Position numbers and translations under genes: made by a program
Shown here: piece by piece, positions 1-9,238 of the stretch
Layout of the letters: every line of letters begins with the position of its first letter
Numbering within the stretch: the first letter of the stretch is position 1
Origin: Plenodomus lindquistii
Taxonomy: Eukaryota; Ascomycota; Dothideomycetes; Pleosporales; Leptosphaeriaceae
DNA length: 64,000 nucleotides
NCBI GenBank assembly: GCA_025504975.1
Contig: JANUWI010000020.1
Location: forward strand, 620,001 to 684,000
Direction of reading: 5' to 3'
The notes under the pieces: generated by a model
Database searches by the model: none
What the model was told of the DNA's origin: nothing
Seen by the model: the letters and a program-made list of their open reading frames with translations, nothing else

Positions 1-2106
1 GAGCACTACTTCCTGAAGTACCGCGCCCCACTACTCCCCTGGATGCCGGACTGATCCCACAAACCACATACCAAAGAAGGTTGCATCACAACAATTTAAC
101 ACCTGGTGGGCCCAGCTACCCCCAGGGGACATTACAATATTTTCAGACGGCTCAGAACAGCAGATTAAAGGCGACCGAAGGGTCACAGACGGGTTTGCTG
201 CGTACCAAGCCGGGAGCCTCATCACAGCAGGAAGAGGCTCTCTCAATCCCAACACCCATGTGTTTAACGCCGAAGCTGTTGGAGCATAGCGCGGCCTAGA
301 ACAGGTGACGCGCCTAGCCCAGACAGGTCACAGGAATCCTGGGCAATGAGGAGGCTGATTAGCTCGCGGACCTAGAAGCCAAACATCCCTCTCCCCCTTA
401 AGGCCTTGCCAACAACCCCTCAGCATCGGGCATCCGCTCTATCGCTAAAACTATTCTCAGATCGGCTCAACAAAACTGCTGGGCCAGCAAGAAAGCAAAG
501 CTCTCCTCCTGGTACCTCCAGTGGAGACAACCATACGACCCCACCAAGACCCCCGAGTCCCTCCAATTGTCAAGGAGACAGCTTGCCAGGCTGATCGCCC
601 TCAAAACCAGGCATGGAGATTTTGCCTGGTACCACAACAAATTCAAACATGACAACGCTGAGATCCACTGCATCTGTGGCCGAGTAAAAACCCCTGAACA
701 CCTAGTCCTCTGCCGCAAGGTGAGAGGCACCTTTGCCAGGTGGCCGCTCCGCCCTCCTGAACCCCCTCGGGGACTCAGGGACGCACTGTCCTACCTGCAG
801 GACCTAACTGCTCAACCAAAGGGCTTTGCCCAGCTGCTTGAGACGACAGGCTTCTACAAAAGGATATGCGTTAGATGATAGGCCGCCCCCAGATAGGCTG
901 CCACAAGAACAGATCAGTTGGGTACAACAACCCCCAACTCACCCTCCCCAAGAACTCTGGGGGCACGCCGCCCCCTCAACCACACCCTCGGGGGCACACT
1001 GCCCCCTCGACCAAACCTCCAGGGACACAACGTCCCCTCACCATCGCTGGGTACAACTACCCCCAGCTTACCCTCCCCATATCCTGGAACTGTGACGTCA
1101 GGGGGGCACGCAGCCCGCGAGGTGGGGGGCCAGTCCCACCGGACGGGCGACCCTAATGGGCGGTGCTGAACTCCCTACGTGACCCACCCAACGGCACAAG
1201 TCCCCCAATCCCCCGCTACCAACCCCCGAAACTCCTGGCAGGATGCATGGGCTACGCCCGAGACTGCCCCCCCTCTCCCACCTAGCCGGCGCTAGATGAG
1301 GGGGGGAGACCACTCGCATTCCTTACCTCGTCAGGACGAGGAGGGGATGCAAGACCCGACGCCACCACCTGCACCGAGGACACAGAAGAATCCTAGCGGC
1401 CTAGGACGTCTGAGCCCTCCTGCCTCACTGCGCAGTGTCCACCCCACAGGGAGTTTGGCACAGACCGCCAGCCGACGGTTGCCAGGCTTTTGTTAACCGG
1501 TGTTTGATTGCCAGGCGGAAAATAGCGAACCCCGTTCCCTGTGACGACCAGTCACGCAGCGTGGAGCTGGCCCTTTGCTCTCCCTAGATTGGGATCTCTG
1601 CTGCGCAGCCCAGCCTAAAAAGAGTTTGCACCGACCCCTCAAGAAAAACCTCAACCCTCACCCCTCAAAAAAAGCCTCGACCCTTACCCCTCGCGCTCAC
1701 ACACAGAATCGACGGGTCAACAGACCCTCCCCTGTCTTTTTTGTTTCCCCAATTTGGTTTATTACCATTTTGGTTCTCACACTTGTTCAACGATTCCCTT
1801 TTCCGTGAGCCAGTCTTGGCACTGGAAAGAAGCAGAAAAGGCAGCCACAAGGGCTGCCAATCTACCATTGAAACTGGCCGCAAAGGCCCCCACAACCAGC
1901 AGTCATGCATAATACACCAGGCCTTACAGCCTAGACAATAACTATACTACCCTTCAACCGGCGAAAGGCATGTACAAGACAAACCCCCTCCCCACCCCAT
2001 GAACAGGTGCATCTGGGACGTCACCCCAGAGCGTTACCCGTCGAACAGTCACCCCCGGGAGTGCAGCAAGTAGACTTTAAATAGATCAATCAATCAAACA
2101 ATCAAT
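1..2106 (+). mobile_element. 3' part of a dead LINE with RNase H domain
   Basis: Reading the + strand from about 81 gives a ribonuclease H start (motif ITIFSDGSEQQ, then FNAEAVGA) and, after in-frame stops, GNEEAD-x-LADLEAK, the family's last catalytic region. Further on, 650-720 encodes a Cys-rich zinc motif (HCICGRVKTPEHLVLC) found at the C-terminus of fungal LINE ORF2 proteins. Several TAG codons stand where Q or W would be expected, so the copy is dead. Positions 930-1080 hold three imperfect copies of a GC-rich GGGGCAC..GCCCCCTC unit. The element appears to end in an AATC-rich tail at 2080-2106, the usual LINE 3' end. Its RNase H region separates it from the LINEs at 49 and 59 kb, where I see none. 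The 5' part lies outside the window. Confidence 0.7.
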
Positions 2107-2880
2107 ATGTCGCCGTCGAGATACGCACGCGCACCGTCCTCTGGACACACCTTAGATCTGTCTCCCCTTAACGACGACTACGACGACGAAGACCGGTTAC
2201 ACAATGGCCTATGTAACGCCGTAGGCCTGAAGTTAGGCGGATCTCTTGTTTACAAGGACAGGGAGACCATCGTAGGCGCACAAAAGTTCTTCTTCTGGCA
2301 TACGCTGGACCAGCTGAAGGCTAACCAGCAAATCTCGCTTGATCGGTGGGGTCTGGCGTCAACATTCAGTCTATATCCTTACCAAGTTGTGTTATTGTAT
2401 ATGGTTACCCTTAGGAATCAAGGCAAGGTCAAGGGTGGCATCTTGCTGACCCCATGGGCGCCGAGAAGACGGTGATGTGCTTGGCGTGGTACATGCTTAC
2501 TTACTACCTCCAACATCACTATGAATATCCACAAAGACGCCTTCAGGATGCTCTCCGGCGGCTCCATAATGAACGACATCTGGCCACCTCGCACTGCCAT
2601 GCACACGGCTGATACCGTAAGAAGCCCTCATTCTGACATCAGCACCAAGCTCACGCAATCAGAGATCGACGCATTCGCCACAGCGTTGGATGCCGAAATC
2701 GTGCCAGACGCCGAACTGGTCGAAAAGGACATGAGCTTCACCACGCAAGATGGCAAAGTGCGGTCGACTCCCTGGGAGTTCCAGCATTGTGGACCTCCAA
2801 TAATCCCTAGGCAACGCAAGGAAGAGGTGTTGTACTATGAACCTGCACGTATACTCATCGTTACCTATACGGATGCCTGA
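2107..2880 (+). pseudogene. SNF2-family ATPase relic
   Basis: The segment 2107-2475 encodes about 120 residues ending YPYQVVLLYMVTLRNQGKVK-GGILL. A one-base frameshift follows, after which another frame reads DPMGAEKTVMCLAW. Together this resembles the start of a SNF2 helicase-like ATPase core (hPYQ...GGILaDxMGxGKT), with the Walker A glycine changed to E. A further open stretch (2521-2880) has no motif I recognise and may be unrelated. The first codon lies directly on the AATC tail of the preceding LINE, so the 5' end was probably lost when that element inserted. No helicase motifs beyond motif I are visible. The SNF2 call rests on one short region and is tentative; I am surer that this is a broken gene. 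Confidence 0.4.
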
Positions 2881-3509
2881 ACGGTCATGTCTGGAGTCAT
2901 TTTGAACACCATCGCCACAGTGCTCAAGTAGTGGACGGGTCAGCAGCAGCGGGAAGACTTCGGGGTTGTCCGATCTTGCCTCGTTATGCCAGGAACTTCT
3001 CGCCAAAAACACACCATCCACGATACAGCATCCGATCACTCACGTTTCTGAAAGATCTACCTTTGCGACCATCAGATGTTCTTAAATGCAATAACGTCGT
3101 ACTCAATGCCGTTCAACATTCCATCCGTGGTCAAATAGAGCTTATATCGTCCCTACATTGTGCCTCAGCGCTCGCTGCACACGTTACATTCACCCCCATA
3201 TTCACCTTTAGTTGCAACGTAATTGATCGAAATCGGGTTGGCTCTCTCAACGGCTGCACCATCTCTAATTCCTCATTTGAGCATGCAGAGCCCTCCAAAA
3301 CTCCCCAACCTCGATCCATCCTAATCCTCAAAGTTATGGTCAGCCTGACTACCGTGTATCGCTCGCAAAAACAAGTATGATACAACTCAAGGAGGTTTGC
3401 CTCATCATGTAGACGGAAAAGGTGCGTTGCACGTCTTTTGCGGCCTTGCAACTCGTCTACGAATTTGAGCTAGAGGACCCACGGCGTCGACCACGACTCG
3501 AGAGCCATT

Positions 3510-4575
3510 TTGCACGTACATAATCGAAGTTCCACGAAGCGGAGTAAGCCGTTACTGTTCCTTATGCACATCAACAATAACTACAGTTCAGACCTAAAGC
3601 AAAAGCTGCTTGGGCAGTATTCGTGGGAGAAAGTACACAAGGTGGTCGAATCGTCTACTGGGAAAGCCTTCGCAACTGAGCAGTTTGCGCGCGGGCCCTA
3701 GCAATCGAGAGCGCCAAGGCGGAAACTTTTAGATCGGATGCGACACGTATCGGTAGTGAAAAGGCCGCGAACATGTTCATTCAGCTGCGCGATTACTTCG
3801 AATAACGCAACATTAGGTATATTACATCATCACCGAGCTTCAAGGACATTCGCTTTCCGGCTTTATGCGCAGACGTTCGGCAAGGATGCCAATCGCAACA
3901 ATGCAGCAAATATCAAACCAGATACTCAACGGGGTTACTCTGCACTAAATGGGCATGGTCCATACCACTCTAAAGGCAGACAACATTATTATTGCGCATG
4001 ACGGAAACGAGGAGAATTTCTCAATCAAGATCATCGACTTCGGGTGTGCAGTGCTGGACGACAGGTCTAACAACCACCTCATCTCGACCCTGCCGTATCG
4101 CGCTCCAGAAGTGATCTTGAATCAGAAGTGGAGCTTCCCCGTGGATACCTGGAGTGCTGGCTGCGTCATTGTGGAGTTGTGCCAAGGATCAACACTCTTT
4201 CGAGCTCAAGACCATTTTAATTGCTCGAGCAACAGAGCGAAGCCAGCGGACTGCGCATACATGGTGGGAATCGCGAATCGTACCTGCGGAGGCTAGAACA
4301 GCTTCATATATATCACAACGCCGCGTAAGCTGACATACTTTCTGGCTGAATCCGGGTTTGCTAACGAACCCAGCTTGGAGTACTCCTTTGACCTAGAACG
4401 CAACAAGCTGGCTAGTCGCTCCACCAACATGATGATTGCGGTAGATGTTCTCACACGTGCGACCGTTCTAATAAGTCCTAACAGCTTTAGAACCTCACAC
4501 TGCCAGATCATCTGCGAGACATCTGCCGAAGGATGCTTATGATCAACCCCACAGACCGGATCACCACGAACCAAA
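3510..4575 (+). pseudogene. CMGC/LAMMER-like protein kinase relic
   Basis: Kinase motifs appear in order but in different frames. A glycine-loop-like LLGQYSWEKVHKVVESSTGK occurs near 3597-3660 and MFIQLRDYFE near 3770. From about 3900, QQISNQILNGVTLH is followed by a TAA stop and then MGMVHTTLKADNII, the catalytic loop HxDLKxxN with D changed to T. The activation segment is IKIIDFGCAVLDD (DFG intact), then ISTLPYRAPEVIL (APE) and WSAGCVIVEL, with LPDHLRDICRRMLMINPTDRIT at about 4500. The order and wording fit dual-specificity CLK/LAMMER kinases. The catalytic Asp is missing and there are several frameshifts and stops, so it is non-functional. No neighbour suggests a pathway. Confidence 0.7.
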
Positions 4576-4589
4576 TTGGCGCAGGTTGG

Positions 4590-7207
4590 GTGTGAGCTTT
4601 CTTGTGACTCACGTGCGAGGGCCTTATCATGATATGTTCCCGGCGCGCATTTTGTAATAGTACGTTCTCAAAAGCTCGCTTTCGAGTTAGCTGTTCTGTA
4701 CCAATTAGGTCGCCTTGCCATTCAGTTAGTTTTTGAGAGCATCTAGGACGTTGGATGGAGCTAGAATCGATTCTGAATGATGGAACACCGGAGCACTTGT
4801 CGCCGCTGAGGGTCCCGTTTGAAGTAGGTACTGTACAGACGTGTGGTGTGCCTGAGCTTCAACAGATCGTGGAGCTGTCGTCATTCGCTTTAAGCGGTGA
4901 AGGGATTCGGAAACACCAGGGGTCTGTATTGCGCACTGTTATTTGCGCTGGGATATATTCTAGAAGCTGCCTCCAGGAACTATGTTTCTCTATGTGTGCG
5001 ACCACGCCAGGCGCAACAGATCTTTGTGCCATCGAGGGACATCCACCCGCTGCGACAAGGAGACAACGACAAATTGCGTATGCGAGCGAGTGTGCCGCCA
5101 TTTCCACGCTGCTCCGGCTCCGGGACGTAGAGCAGAGAGGAGGAGTCGGTGATAGTGGTGCCATTGCGACCGTAATGAACGATACATGATGATCCAAGGA
5201 ACGGGCGTAACCTAGTCCGGCCGCCCGCAGCGGAGCAAGAGCCCTAATGTCTCTCCGCCTGAGTCCCAAGATTGAGATGACCTCGCGACTCGGAGCGCCT
5301 CATACAACAGGGCCGAGAGTGCGACTCCAGAAGGCGCGGTCGTAGGTGGGGACAGTGACTGTTGGAAGCGTGTGCTTTGGTCCGCCAAGAGACTCTGGGG
5401 AGAGGCAGCGTGGCGATGAACTTGCGGTTGGCCTTGGTTAGAGAGGGGCGAAATGTAAGATATGGTGAGTTTGGCGTGAACGATGGAGGGGGAGGAGGTG
5501 AACCCTATAGGTTGGCACCCCGTCGTTATTTATAATAACTGACAGTAAATGATGACGACGAACGTTTTTTCTAGGCTGTTAACATAATTAACAACTAATA
5601 ATACGCTAAACCTATCCTAGCTATCACGCGCTCGTCGGTCATGTCACCTGCTCCTATAGATGATAGTATATAACGCTAACAGACAAAGTGGCGACAAAAG
5701 GTAACATAGATGACGAGCTAACTCTATATAGGACATTGTCTGTATATAGTACGAAGGAGCTCGTATAATTTGACGCATAGGGCCCTAACAGAATCAGGCG
5801 GGTATGCGTCAATGAAAACGAACTCGTTCGTATACCAGAAGTAGATAATGTACCAGATTCTTACCGAGATCTCTTGGCGTTTTTTGCTCGGTAAATAAGA
5901 TACCGGACCAGATCCTCAGTGAGATCTTCGGCGATACCAAGTCTTTGAAGATTTCAGGATCTTCCGTGAAAGATAGCGGTCCTTGGTGAAAGATTGGTAT
6001 ATCAGGATTGATGGAAGCTGCTTATTCATCAAGAATTTTGATGTTCTTCGTTAAGAATGGCTTTCGGTGCCCCTCGGTCAGCCTCTACCTTCACCACCAC
6101 CCACGCCAGAGGAGTGAAAGGGGAAGATTCTGTCGATTCAGACAAAGTTTATACGCGTGTAGATTCACCCGCTTGCCTAGCGTTAGGCCACACTCTATTC
6201 CCTACGTTGGAGAGGGACTTGGTGGCTAGCCGGCCTCTTCTCCGTGGGTGGGTACCCCTAGGTAACCCCTCTCACTATCTACCCCTTCTTTAAATAATTC
6301 TTCTTTCACCCCCCACGCTAAACTAGCCTCCAGTCCTCTGGTATCTTCGGACATTCTCAGGTATATATATATACCAGGAAATTGGTAAAATATATACCGA
6401 CAACGTCCCATAGGGTATGAAGGCTAGTAATCACAATGTGTGTCCAGATTGTGTGGATGACTTGGTGACAGAATGAGAAGAAGAAAGACGGAGTGGGAGC
6501 CGTGCAAGTAGCTACAATTGACTTCGATATTCCTCCGCCATTTGGGGGCGGATCTACGTCATGAATGACTACGGAGAAAACATCAAGTTTCAGACTCGAC
6601 TAGGATCGACGACATCTGCGAAAGAGATGTGTAAAGGTATTCCCGATATCAAAGACACTCCCTACGAATGATGCAGTACTGCAATAGCTTTAAAGTGAGC
6701 TTCAAGCCAACCTAATTTGAGCGCAAAGTCCGTGCTATAAGTTCTCTGTCATTCAATGTTGTAGTAGGTATCAGCGTGGGTGGAGCCAATATAAGCCCGT
6801 ATAAGGACGCATCTATATGTCTAACCTGGTATAGGCTGAGGATCTAAGCGCTTGTAACGCTGTTGTCATTGATGTTCTTATCCTGGATTCTATAGGCTCT
6901 CTGAAGGCTTGCGATGAGTGGATTGTTTCCGCGTCCGGTGGGGCTGTCCATGGCCAAAAAAACGAATAAACGGAATGAGCGTAATCTGCCGTATTGCAGC
7001 AAGGGTTCTTTGAGGTAAATCCGGGGGAATGGGAGCTCACCATCGTAGTGTTCGACAATTTTGTGCCTATAAGCGAAGAGAGATGACGGGATACGACTGA
7101 ACGAAAGAGCAAATGCGCAGGCAACTAATGGGGGGATCAATGCCTACATGGAATTGAAATACAGAATATGATACAGCCTATATACGCCCTGCCGTGGGTG
7201 GCTCATC
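4590..7207. other. Gene-poor, partly AT-rich region
   Basis: I see no convincing gene. An open frame at 4755-5189 (+, 144 codons) has no recognisable domain and an equally long open frame lies on the other strand. Positions 5530-6420 are AT-rich with many short GATC/GGTATA repeats and a TATATATATA run near 6365. They look like decayed repeat DNA, but I could not define element ends. Confidence 0.4.
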
Positions 7208-8356
7208 TTATACTGTGGCACGCTGTGATACGTCAAATCCATCCTTGCCTATTTGCGCTGCCGAAGTCATCCATGCCCAGATATCATCGACATGGTGCAG
7301 AGCTTGCGACAACGAATCATCCTGAGCGATATGTCGTTTTCGCAGTTCCAGCCGTTCCGACACGTACACATGCCCAGCTTGAGTCCGTTTGCATGTCGGA
7401 ATCAGTACCACTAGAAGCTGTTCCTGCCACTTTTGAAATATTCCCCTGCTACTGTTGAGATATGCTCGTATGACCTGATTTGCTGATTCATTCATAGCCC
7501 CATCTCTTGTATTGATCTGCTGCTCGAGGAAGCGCGTAGCTTCAATGTCTGTGTCGTGTTGATACTGGATGAGATCATATAGTCTGTCACAGTTCCGTGA
7601 GATAGGTATGATCTCTTCTTGTGCGTAAAGATCAAGAATCGTCTCCAATGCAATGTTGACAATCCCTGATTTGTTGGAGCTTGAGCGCGCTGTAGGCTTT
7701 GGTCTGGATGCTCCATTGTTGGGGCATACCTTAGACAAGAAGTGTCCGCGTACGCCTTGGACGGTAGGTGGGTTTGCTGGCTTTATCTCGAGCCTAGATT
7801 GCTCAAGATATTCTCTCCCTCGCTCCAGAAAGTTGGCGAGCTGCTGTCGCCAGCAGTCTATAAAGCCAACAGTACTGTTGACTGCCTGCATATGCTTATC
7901 AATGATGTCGTTTCGGGGCAAGTCGGACAAGCTGTCAAGGGAAGATTTTCCTTGCTCTACCATCGCGGAAAGGCCTGAGAAATTTCCTGGAGTCGGTAAT
8001 GAGCGTTGGTCTGACGCGCTCGGAATGGCGCTGCGTGGAGACAGATAGTTACAAGCTGGTCCCCGGCCGTAGGTTACGACAACACAGATTAAAACTGCCG
8101 GTATGACTATCAAGTACGCGAGAGTCCCACAGCGACCTGGATTCGAGGAGCATTTGCGACCATTTCGCGCCGATACTTTAGGCTTTGTTGTTTCTTGAGC
8201 CAATTTTCCTATCCCAGGCTTTGCGCGAGAATTATTCCTTGGTGCAGGAGTTTTGGGCAGCGGAGAGCGCTCAGAGGGGTTGGATCCTTTGTCCATTGCT
8301 GAGATCCGCGATTCACGATGTGGTGACTGCAGGAGCAGAAACTCTGGCAGGGACAT
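7208..8356 (-). CDS. Hypothetical single-pass membrane protein, 382 aa
   Basis: Uninterrupted ORF; I chose the ATG at 8356 (MSLPEFLLLQ). An in-frame GTG five codons upstream lies in a repeat and is unlikely to be used. Residues 1-76 are basic and rich in Pro, Ser and Lys. One hydrophobic segment at about 78-97 (TLAYLIVIPAVLICVVVTYG) is a transmembrane helix. The remainder is hydrophilic and mostly helical, with repeated Leu/Gln/Glu spacing around 160-330 that suggests coiled coil, and a few N-x-S/T sites. Positive residues before the helix favour a cytosolic N-terminus. No catalytic motif or known family is recognised. A 22-bp tandem repeat fills the 5' leader immediately before the ATG. The adjacent MITE and NLR gene do not suggest a role. 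Confidence 0.55.
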   Translation of the reverse strand: MSLPEFLLLQSPHRESRISAMDKGSNPSERSPLPKTPAPRNNSRAKPGIGKLAQETTKPKVSARNGRKCSSNPGRCGTLAYLIVIPAVLICVVVTYGRGPACNYLSPRSAIPSASDQRSLPTPGNFSGLSAMVEQGKSSLDSLSDLPRNDIIDKHMQAVNSTVGFIDCWRQQLANFLERGREYLEQSRLEIKPANPPTVQGVRGHFLSKVCPNNGASRPKPTARSSSNKSGIVNIALETILDLYAQEEIIPISRNCDRLYDLIQYQHDTDIEATRFLEQQINTRDGAMNESANQVIRAYLNSSRGIFQKWQEQLLVVLIPTCKRTQAGHVYVSERLELRKRHIAQDDSLSQALHHVDDIWAWMTSAAQIGKDGFDVSQRATV

Positions 8357-8359
8357 TTT

Positions 8360-8488
8360 AAACTTTGACACAGACAGTCACAAACTTTGGCACAGACAGT
8401 CACAAACTTTGGCACGGACAGTCACAAACTTTAGCACAGATATTACAAACTTTTGCACAGATATTACAAACTTTTGCACGAACCTTAC
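8360..8488 (-). repeat. Six-unit 21-22 bp tandem repeat in 5' leader
   Basis: Six units of the form AAACTTTGGCACAGACAGTCAC: three of 22 bp, then three of 21 bp with AGATATTAC in place of AGACAGTCAC. The array stops 3 bp upstream of the ATG of the minus-strand membrane-protein ORF, so it would form most of that mRNA's leader. The two sub-families suggest stepwise expansion. Confidence 0.9.
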
Positions 8489-8906
8489 AGCGTAGGCGAG
8501 GTAAATGTCGGTGCGTTCTGACAAACAGAACGCTGTTTTGGTGAAAAGCTAAGCCGCGGCTTCCTATCTACATACCGGTATGTTAGTTGGAATTGGCTAA
8601 ACAAGGAGGCTACGCACCCATTTTGCGTTGGTCGCCTTTATACTTATCCACATCGCTCCTGCACCATTGCACTGCGCATGTCACGCCTCTGCGAAATTCG
8701 CCCTCTCTGCGCACGCTCTTGGGTCACAAAGCACGACTCATCGACTCTTGAAGCCGCTGTCTCCTAAGCGGTTCTACGCGTCAATAGTAGGCTCTAGTCT
8801 ATCATCCTTGCGTGTCTCACAAAGCCTTTGGCGCGTAGTGCAAACAATGCTTCCGCCCTCGAGTAGGGTCGGCAAATATGCTGTATATCAAAGTCTTCCC
8901 TGTATA

Positions 8907-9216
8907 TACTGTGGTAGAATGTAAAAGTACTCCATGTGAGTCCATTTTCTTAGCCCAGTAACAAGCTAAGCTGACTTTGGATGAAACAGTATTATATACA
9001 TTTCTCGAGCCTTCTACCAAGCCTAGTACTTTGTGTGGCCCCTTAGGCATCAATTACAGCCTAACACTTTACTATCTATAGCTTAGAGGCTACATATTTT
9101 ACCATATAAATACTCTAGTTTTGCATGTATTATATAGGACTACAAAGCTCTCAATCTCCGCGTGCACGGTGCGGCTCAGCCCCCCACATGGAGTACTTTT
9201 ACATTCTACCACAGTA
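8907..9216. mobile_element. Short MITE with perfect 32-bp terminal inverted repeats
   Basis: Positions 8907-8938 (TACTGTGGTAGAATGTAAAA...) are the exact reverse complement of 9185-9216, leaving about 246 bp between. The outermost TA on each side is consistent with a TA target-site duplication (element proper about 8909-9214), as in Tc1/mariner/Fot-related MITEs. No transposase is encoded. It lies downstream of the first NLR gene and ends about 22 bp outside the large inverted repeat. Perfect TIRs imply recent activity. Confidence 0.85.
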
Positions 9217-9238
9217 CATGTACATCTCCGATCTATTA

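Noticed and set aside
8209..8415. Cys-rich ORF over the 22-bp repeat
   Set aside because: Its cysteines come from repeat units, and it overlaps the better-supported membrane-protein gene.
8360..8488. CRISPR-like array
   Set aside because: Units are contiguous with no unique spacers, and the genome is eukaryotic.
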